From Streptococcus sp. WB01_FAA12 (GTDB lineage Bacteria; Bacillota; Bacilli; Lactobacillales; Streptococcaceae): a stretch of 64,000 nucleotides of DNA. The DNA lies in contig NZ_JABAEX010000010.1 in NCBI RefSeq assembly GCF_012843315.1, forward strand, positions 1 to 64,000, in the 5' to 3' direction. Position 1 is the first letter of the stretch. Each line of letters starts with the position of its first letter. The position numbers and the translations under genes are program-made. The notes beneath the pieces were generated by a model. The model saw only the letters and a program-made list of their open reading frames with translations. It searched no databases and had not been told where the DNA came from. Of this stretch, positions 59,412 to 64,000 are shown one piece after another.

Positions 59412-59645
59412 ATGGACAATATCATCGATGTGTCAATTCCCGTTGCAGAAGTGGTGGATAAGCATCCAGAAGTCTTGGAAATCCTAGTGGAGCTTGGTTT
59501 TAAACCACTTGCTAATCCCTTGATGCGTAACACAGTCGGTCGCAAGGTATCGCTCAAACAGGGTTCTAAGCTCGAAGGAACTCCTATGGACAAGATTGTT
59601 CGCACACTGGAAGCGAATGGCTACGAAGTGATTGGATTAGACTAA
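59412..59645 (+). CDS. DUF1858 domain protein
   Basis: A 77-residue protein consisting of one DUF1858 domain (IDVSIPVAEVVDKHPEVLEILVELGFKPLANPLMRNTVGRKVSLKQ). DUF1858 is often fused to or next to hybrid-cluster or DUF438 proteins, and here the stop overlaps the DUF438 start (TAATG). An extended -10 TGGTATAAT (59362-59370) and SD ggagg serve it. No cysteines are present, so direct metal binding is doubtful. Function unknown. Confidence 0.85.
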   Translation: MDNIIDVSIPVAEVVDKHPEVLEILVELGFKPLANPLMRNTVGRKVSLKQGSKLEGTPMDKIVRTLEANGYEVIGLD

Positions 59646-60979
59646 TGGCAGATGAACGGATTCATATCCTACGGGATATTTTGTTAGAATTGCACAATGG
59701 CGCCTCTCCTGAGTCAGTTCAGGAGCGCTTTGATGCGACCTTTACAGGTGTGTCAGCCATCGAGATTTCCCTCATGGAACACGAGCTGATGAACTCAGAC
59801 TCAGGTGTTACCTTTGAAGATGTCATGGAGCTTTGTGATGTCCATGCTAATCTTTTTAAAAATGCTGTTAAGGGTGTCGAAGTAGAGGATACCGAGCATC
59901 CTGGCCACCCCGTTCGCGTCTTCAAGGATGAAAATCTGGCTCTCCGTGCTGCCTTGATTCGCATTCGGAGACTGTTAGATACCTATGAGTCTATGGAAGA
60001 TGAGGAAATGCTGGCAGAGATGCGCAAGGGCTTGGTCCGTCAAATGGGGCTTTTGGGGCAATTTGACCTCCACTACCAGCGCAAGGAAGAGCTCTTTTTC
60101 CCCATCATGGAGCGCTATGGTCACGATTCACCCCCTAAGGTCATGTGGGGAGTGGATGACCAGATCAGGGAACTCTTTCAGACAGCTCTAGCGACGGCTA
60201 AGGCACTACCAGAAGTGTCGATTAGCAGTGTAAAAGAAGATTTTGAAGCTTTTGCGACAGAGTTTGAAAGTATGATTTTCAAGGAAGAGTCCATCCTTCT
60301 CATGATTCTCCTTGAGTCCTTTACTCAGGATGACTGGCTTCAGATTGCGGAGGAGAGCGATGTTTACGGTTATGCCATCATCCGTCCGTCTGAGAAATGG
60401 GTTCCAGAACGCCAGAGTTTCCTTGAGGAAAAGAGTGCAGAAGAGCCAGTACAACTAGACACGGCTGAAGGCCAAGTGCATCAAGTTATCGATACACCAG
60501 AAGGTCAGTTTACCATTACCTTTACCCCTAAGAAAAAGGAAGCAGTGCTGGACCGCCATAGTCAACAGGCTTTTGGCAATGGCTATCTCTCAGTCGAGCA
60601 GGCCAACCTCATCCTCAATCACCTCCCTATGGAGATTACCTTTGTCAATAAAGACGATATTTTTCAGTATTACAATGACAATGCGCCAGCTGATGAGATG
60701 ATTTTCAAACGGACGCCGTCCCAAGTCGGGCGCAATGTAGAACTCTGCCATCCGCCCAAGTACTTAGACAAGGTGAAGGCCGTTATGAAAGGTCTTCGTG
60801 AAGGGGTCAAGGACAAGTATGAAATGTGGTTCAAGTCTGAGTCGCGAGGCAAGTTTGTCCACATCACCTACGCTGCAGTACACGATGAGAACGGGGAATT
60901 TCAAGGCGTGCTAGAGTACGTTCAGGATATCCAGCCCTACCGAGAGATTGATACGGACTACTTCCGTGGATTAGAATAA
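59645..60979 (+). CDS. DUF438/PAS domain protein, possible metal or haem sensor
   Basis: A 444-residue cytosolic protein. Residues about 10-75 are DUF438 (ILRDILLELHNGASPESVQERF). The middle (about 85-225) has a His/Glu-bearing four-helix pattern like hemerythrin domains (HPVRVFKDEN, DLHYQRKEELFFPIMERYG, FKEESILLMILLE). A PAS domain (about 325-440, INKDD-like FVNKDDIFQYYND, VGRNVELCHPPK) ends the chain. Such proteins may sense redox, oxygen or NO through a di-iron or haem site; this is inferred. Coupled to DUF1858 and followed 9 bp later by DUF1912. Confidence 0.85.
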   Translation: MADERIHILRDILLELHNGASPESVQERFDATFTGVSAIEISLMEHELMNSDSGVTFEDVMELCDVHANLFKNAVKGVEVEDTEHPGHPVRVFKDENLALRAALIRIRRLLDTYESMEDEEMLAEMRKGLVRQMGLLGQFDLHYQRKEELFFPIMERYGHDSPPKVMWGVDDQIRELFQTALATAKALPEVSISSVKEDFEAFATEFESMIFKEESILLMILLESFTQDDWLQIAEESDVYGYAIIRPSEKWVPERQSFLEEKSAEEPVQLDTAEGQVHQVIDTPEGQFTITFTPKKKEAVLDRHSQQAFGNGYLSVEQANLILNHLPMEITFVNKDDIFQYYNDNAPADEMIFKRTPSQVGRNVELCHPPKYLDKVKAVMKGLREGVKDKYEMWFKSESRGKFVHITYAAVHDENGEFQGVLEYVQDIQPYREIDTDYFRGLE

Positions 60980-60988
60980 GGAGAAGCA

Positions 60989-61243
60989 ATGAGCTACGAA
61001 CAAGAATTTATGAAGGAATTTGAAGCCTGGGTTAATACCCAGATCATGATCAATGACATGGCGCACAAGGAAAGTCAAAAAGTCTACGAAGAAGACCAAG
61101 ACGAACGTGCCAAAGATGCCATGATTCGCTACGAAAGTCGCTTGGATGCCTACCAGTTCTTGCTGGGTAAGTTTGAAAACTTCAAAGCAGGCAAGGGATT
61201 TCATGATCTGCCAGAGGGCTTGTTTGGCGAGCGAAATTATTAA
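60989..61243 (+). CDS. DUF1912 family protein
   Basis: This 84-residue acidic helical protein starts MSYEQEFMKEFEAWVNTQIMIN and ends KGFHDLPEGLFGERNY, the pattern of the DUF1912 family, seen mainly in streptococci. No function is known to me. It is the last gene of the DUF1858-DUF438-DUF1912 unit, with aaggag SD. Confidence 0.85.
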   Translation: MSYEQEFMKEFEAWVNTQIMINDMAHKESQKVYEEDQDERAKDAMIRYESRLDAYQFLLGKFENFKAGKGFHDLPEGLFGERNY

Positions 61244-61258
61244 AATAGTGATACTTTC

Positions 61259-61336
61259 TTGATTTTTTGCCGAAATCTTGATAGAATATCTTTATTAAAT
61301 CCTTGTCAGAGCAGGGATTTTTTATTGAAAGGATTT
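61259..61336 (+). promoter_or_regulatory. Promoter and leader hairpin with alternative SD pairing
   Basis: -35 TTGATT (61259-61264) and -10 TAGAAT (61282-61287) are 17 bp apart. At the expected 5' end of the RNA, AAATCCTTG (61297-61305) pairs with CAGGGATTT (61312-61320), followed by T residues, like a terminator. The same AAATCCTT is an exact complement of AAGGATTT at 61329-61336, the SD region of the next gene. Confidence 0.5.
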
Positions 61337-61340
61337 TATC

Positions 61341-61736
61341 ATGTCAAAGAAACTCCAACGTAAAAAACAATTGCGAAATAGCCTTCGTCGTTCAGGTGCA
61401 TTTTCAACTACAGTGACCAAAGTTGTAGAAGAGACCAAAAAAGTCGTGAAACATGCGGAAAAGTCTGCCAGTCAAGCAGGAAAAGTTGTCTCTAAAAAAG
61501 TGGAACAAGCAGTAGAAGTGACCAAGGAACAAGCTCAAAAAGTAGCCAATTCAGTAGAAGATTTCGCAGCTACTTTGGGTGGCCTCTCAGTAGATCGTGC
61601 TAAGACTTTCTATGATGAAGGCATCAAGTCAGCTGCTGACTTCAAAAACTGGACTGAAAAAGAACTTCTTGCCTTAAAAGGAATCGGTCCAGCTACCATC
61701 AAGAAATTAAAAGAACACGGAATCAGTTTCAAGTAA
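61341..61736 (+). CDS. Helix-hairpin-helix protein with coiled-coil N-terminus
   Basis: A 131-residue, very basic and helical protein. Residues about 1-80 are a Lys/Val/Ala-rich helix (KKVVKHAEKSASQAGKVVSKK), like LEA or histone-like tails. The C-terminal 45 residues have a helix-hairpin-helix pattern (YDEGIKSAADFKNWTEKELLALKGIGPATIKKLKEHGI) similar to Rad51-N/DUF4332 modules that bind DNA. A nucleoid or DNA-binding role is inferred only. It has its own promoter and leader hairpin. Confidence 0.75.
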   Translation: MSKKLQRKKQLRNSLRRSGAFSTTVTKVVEETKKVVKHAEKSASQAGKVVSKKVEQAVEVTKEQAQKVANSVEDFAATLGGLSVDRAKTFYDEGIKSAADFKNWTEKELLALKGIGPATIKKLKEHGISFK

Positions 61737-61749
61737 TCTTTCTTGAGCC

Positions 61750-61998
61750 TTGCATTTCCGTGAAAAACTTGTTACAATAGAGCTATTAGAGGTGTTTTGA
61801 ATTCCACATTTTACAGAAAGTGGCGGCGCTGAGAAGTCCACAAATGTGTCAAAACTGGTTGCTGATGGATGAAAATGAAATAAAAGTGTCTTTGTATATC
61901 CTTCAAAGACAAGAGTTGCGGGCGTCTCTGCCCGAAATTGGGTGGTACCGCGGATAAACACATTCGTCCCTGTCATGTAGATGGCAGGGGCATTTTTT
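61750..61998 (+). promoter_or_regulatory. T-box riboswitch (valS type) with promoter and terminator
   Basis: Promoter: TTGCAT (61750-61755), 17 bp, TACAAT (61773-61778) with a TG extension. Stem I base: GTTTTGA (61794-61800) / TCAAAAC (61849-61855) and CACATT/AATGTG. A stem III hairpin holds TGTCTTTG/CAAAGACA near 61888-61912. The T-box motif GGTGGTACCGCG is at 61941-61952, and the terminator CCCTGTCAT/ATGGCAGGG (61968-61989) ends in TTTTTT. valS starts at 63969, so uncharged tRNA-Val is the expected ligand; GTC triplets at 61836 and 61848 are specifier candidates I cannot separate. Confidence 0.95.
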
Positions 61999-62018
61999 AT
62001 GGGAAGCGAGGTAGGAAG

Positions 62019-62573
62019 ATGGAGCAAGCACAATTACCAGAACGATTAGAAACCGATCGGCTCGTCTTACGAGTCCGTACAGTGGCTGATGCTGAGGATA
62101 TCCATGCCTACGCTAGTCTGCCAGAAGTCGCCTATCCAGCAGCATTTCACCCTGTAAAAACCTTGGAAGATGAGATTTATTATCTGGAGCATATTCTGCC
62201 CGAGCGCATTGAAAAGGACAATCTCCCAGCTGGTTACGGCATAGTGGTTAAAGGGACCGATACTATCATCGGCTCTGTTGATTTTAATCATCGCCACGAA
62301 GACGATGTGCTGGAGATTGGCTATACCTTACACCCAGACTATTGGGGTCGGGGTTATGTTCCAGAAGCAGCGCGTGCCTTGATTGACCTAGGATTTAAAA
62401 ATTTGGGTCTTCACAAGATTGAGTTGACTTGCTTTGGCTATAATGTCCAAAGTCAACGAGTCGCAGAGAAGCTTGGCTTCACCCTCGAAGCTCGCATCCG
62501 AGACAGAAAGGATGTTCAAGGAAACCGCTGTGACAGTCTGATATATGGCTTGCTGAGGAGTGAGTGGGAATGA
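62019..62573 (+). CDS. GNAT acetyltransferase (RimJ/RimL type)
   Basis: This 184-residue protein starts at ATG 62019 with the SD gaggtaggaag. It has the GNAT fold of the RimJ/RimL subgroup: LETDRLVLRVRTVADAEDIHAYAS, EIGYTLHPDYWGRGYVPEAARALIDLGF (acetyl-CoA loop) and NVQSQRVAEKLGFTLEARIR. It could acetylate a ribosomal protein N-terminus or a small amine; the substrate is unknown. It is the first gene after the valine-type T-box, 20 bp past the terminator. Its stop overlaps the next gene. Confidence 0.93.
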   Translation: MEQAQLPERLETDRLVLRVRTVADAEDIHAYASLPEVAYPAAFHPVKTLEDEIYYLEHILPERIEKDNLPAGYGIVVKGTDTIIGSVDFNHRHEDDVLEIGYTLHPDYWGRGYVPEAARALIDLGFKNLGLHKIELTCFGYNVQSQRVAEKLGFTLEARIRDRKDVQGNRCDSLIYGLLRSEWE

Positions 62574-63976
62574 TTATCAAAAACTGTAATTTTAAATCTA
62601 ATGTTAAGAAAATATTAAAATTTTTATATAATATACTGGCTTGGGGGCCTGCCATTATTGTAATATCATCTTTGGTATCAATATTTTTAATTCTACCTTT
62701 TACTTTGTTACCAGTTAAGGAAGTAAAAATATTCAATGAGAAAAGTTTGCCATTTTTTATTTTAGAGTTTATAGTACTCACTTTGATGAGTTACTATGGA
62801 TATAGAATATACTCAAAAATTAAAAATAACAAGATAGCAGTATTCCTGTATTGTCTAGTTTTAATTCTTAGTATAGCGTTGGTATTTTGTTATAGGTACA
62901 GGTTCGTTATACTATTACAACCAGCACTTCCTCTAGTATATGCAATTATTTTTGAAGAGAAATTATTCAAAATTAGGGACTTTTTTAGTACTAGTAAAGT
63001 TATGCTTGCATCTTTAAATATATTTGACGTTTGCTATATATTTGCGCTTCAATGGGTTATACCTTTAGATATTTCACCAGAATGGTTGAGTTGGGGTATT
63101 GTATTATTTATTACAATTATCTGTCCTGCATTACGTACAGGCTTATTAAATTTTTATACTAAACAAAGTAAAAAACGGAAAAACCGAGATAAGACGTATT
63201 TTTCCTCCTACGTCGTTATGTATATTATATCATTTGTTCAATTGTTTTTATATTTAACAACGACATTGAATTATTTGAAGTTACAAGATAAATCAATTGT
63301 AGACTTAGCTCCCGTAAATATGATGTTTGCAACTCTATTTATATATTTTTGGTTTGTATTAAAAACACAACTTGATAAGGGAGGGTATGATAAAAAGAAT
63401 GAACTGCTTAGATGGGTTTTTGGTGTTCTATATGTGTTACTTATTTTTTTCTATGATCGAATAGAAGGAGGATTCCTTATCATCCTAACATGGTTACTTC
63501 CTGTTTTGATCTCAACGATTATAGGCAAATTACATTATCAATTTGCAACAGATGATTCCTCGCAACTTCCGATTCCGACTTTGAAAATGAAAAAACATAT
63601 TTACTGGTTACATTTGATAAGTTTTCTTACACTTTTTTGTTTAAATTTATTCTCTGCATTGTTCACGGTACAAAAGATAAAGCTAGATGAAATTATTCCG
63701 GTAAATACAGCTAAGTTCAGTATAATCAATTTAATCAATCCCAGTAACAAAGAACTTGCTTCGGTATGGATGTCTAGTATTATAACTTCGTTTATAATTG
63801 TATCCTTGTCTATTATTCTAGCAACGGCACTTAGTGTAGGGGTAGTTAAATTTCTAAAACTGAATTATTCAGATTCCGCTAAGGGATATTATGAGTATCG
63901 AAATAATGGGTTCAGCGCCCTAATAAATCGTAGATATAAAAGAAATATTCGTAAAAGGAGAAAAAATAATGTCTAA
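62570..63976 (+). CDS. AT-rich polytopic membrane protein, unknown, inside the T-box-valS unit
   Basis: A 468-residue protein I cannot assign. The start at 62570 has GAGGAG nine bases upstream and overlaps the acetyltransferase stop (ATGA). About ten to twelve TM helices are predicted, with basic cytoplasmic loops (KQSKKRKNRDKT) and a very basic C-terminus (RRYKRNIRKRRKNNV). Base composition is much more AT-rich than its neighbours, which suggests transfer. Its last eight bases overlap the valS start. No transporter, glycosyltransferase or protease motif is seen. Confidence 0.8.
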   Translation: MIIKNCNFKSNVKKILKFLYNILAWGPAIIVISSLVSIFLILPFTLLPVKEVKIFNEKSLPFFILEFIVLTLMSYYGYRIYSKIKNNKIAVFLYCLVLILSIALVFCYRYRFVILLQPALPLVYAIIFEEKLFKIRDFFSTSKVMLASLNIFDVCYIFALQWVIPLDISPEWLSWGIVLFITIICPALRTGLLNFYTKQSKKRKNRDKTYFSSYVVMYIISFVQLFLYLTTTLNYLKLQDKSIVDLAPVNMMFATLFIYFWFVLKTQLDKGGYDKKNELLRWVFGVLYVLLIFFYDRIEGGFLIILTWLLPVLISTIIGKLHYQFATDDSSQLPIPTLKMKKHIYWLHLISFLTLFCLNLFSALFTVQKIKLDEIIPVNTAKFSIINLINPSNKELASVWMSSIITSFIIVSLSIILATALSVGVVKFLKLNYSDSAKGYYEYRNNGFSALINRRYKRNIRKRRKNNV

Positions 63977-64000
63977 AGAACTTTCACCTAAATACAATCC
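63969..64000 (+). CDS. valS: Valyl-tRNA synthetase (first codons only)
   Basis: ATG 63969, after AAAGGAGA, opens the frame MSKELSPKYN, which is the N-terminus of streptococcal ValS as I recall it. Ten codons and part of the next are inside the window. The T-box 2 kb upstream supports the call. The coding start overlaps the stop of the preceding membrane protein gene. Confidence 0.85.
   Translation, partial: MSKELSPKYN

Noticed and set aside
61938..62018. Upstream TTG start for the acetyltransferase
   Set aside because: It lies inside the T-box and terminator; ATG 62019 has a proper SD and gives the normal GNAT N-terminus.

Overview
The window is chromosomal DNA of a low-GC Firmicute, almost certainly a mitis-group Streptococcus (S. 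mitis, S. oralis, S. infantis or S. pneumoniae relatives). The grounds are near-identity, from memory, of PBP2x, DnaK, HrcA, PiuA, CcrZ, RimP and ValS to pneumococcal proteins, extended -10 promoters (TGnTATAAT), YSIRK/LPXTG surface proteins, and the heat-shock order hrcA-grpE-dnaK-dnaJ with CIRCE sites. Blocks that I recall as far apart in S. pneumoniae TIGR4 are joined here, so the chromosome is rearranged relative to that strain. I see no tRNA, rRNA, CRISPR array, phage or intact insertion sequence.

Layout. 1-5345 (-): a very large surface protein that joins a trypsin-like serine protease to a GH29 alpha-L-fucosidase; its C-terminus lies off the window. 5689-7339 (-): an autoregulated XRE/DUF3278 cassette with two small membrane proteins, ending in glutathione peroxidase. 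7504-12023 (+): the division/wall cluster rsmH-ftsL-pbpX-mraY. 12094-17202 (-): an LPXTG-anchored GH95 fucosidase. 17534-23706 (+): yneF, murI, an ITP/XTP pyrophosphatase, a phosphoesterase, a CBS protein, a XerD-like protein, scpA, scpB, rluB and yidD. 23739-27464 (-): the piu iron-siderophore ABC transporter. 27698-30806: pepA, a small immunity-like protein and a Na/Pi cotransporter. 31122-35894 (+): endo-beta-N-acetylglucosaminidase D (GH85). 36389-37117: an AT-rich orphan gene. 37452-41130: pgk, a FUSC-like protein, glnR and glnA. 41244-42686: PadR plus two DUF2812 proteins. 42848-48701: the heat-shock cluster with an extra membrane-anchored gene between dnaK and dnaJ. 48779-52045: small membrane proteins, hit and ecsAB. 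52093-58715: ccrZ, trmB and the rimP-nusA-rnpM-ylxQ-infB operon. 58966-61736: rbfA, DUF1858, DUF438, DUF1912 and a helix-hairpin-helix protein. 61750-64000: a T-box leader, a GNAT acetyltransferase, an AT-rich polytopic membrane protein and the first codons of valS.

Common logic. The three big YSIRK glycosidases (GH29, GH95, GH85) would together take fucose and N-glycans off host glycoproteins at the cell surface. Each has a cre-like CcpA site close to its promoter, which suggests one glucose-repressed glycan-foraging regulon. The rest is mostly core growth machinery with small accessory genes slipped into conserved operons.

The most unusual signals are: (1) the protease-fucosidase fusion; (2) two diverged, oppositely oriented copies of a hairpin-rich intergenic element (44648-44760 and 58723-58856); (3) a folded leader without Shine-Dalgarno just before dnaJ; (4) an acetyltransferase and an unknown membrane protein placed between a T-box and valS; (5) an XRE promoter flanked by two inverted 16-bp operators; (6) the orphan gene at 36.4 kb with a Trp/Lys-rich tail.
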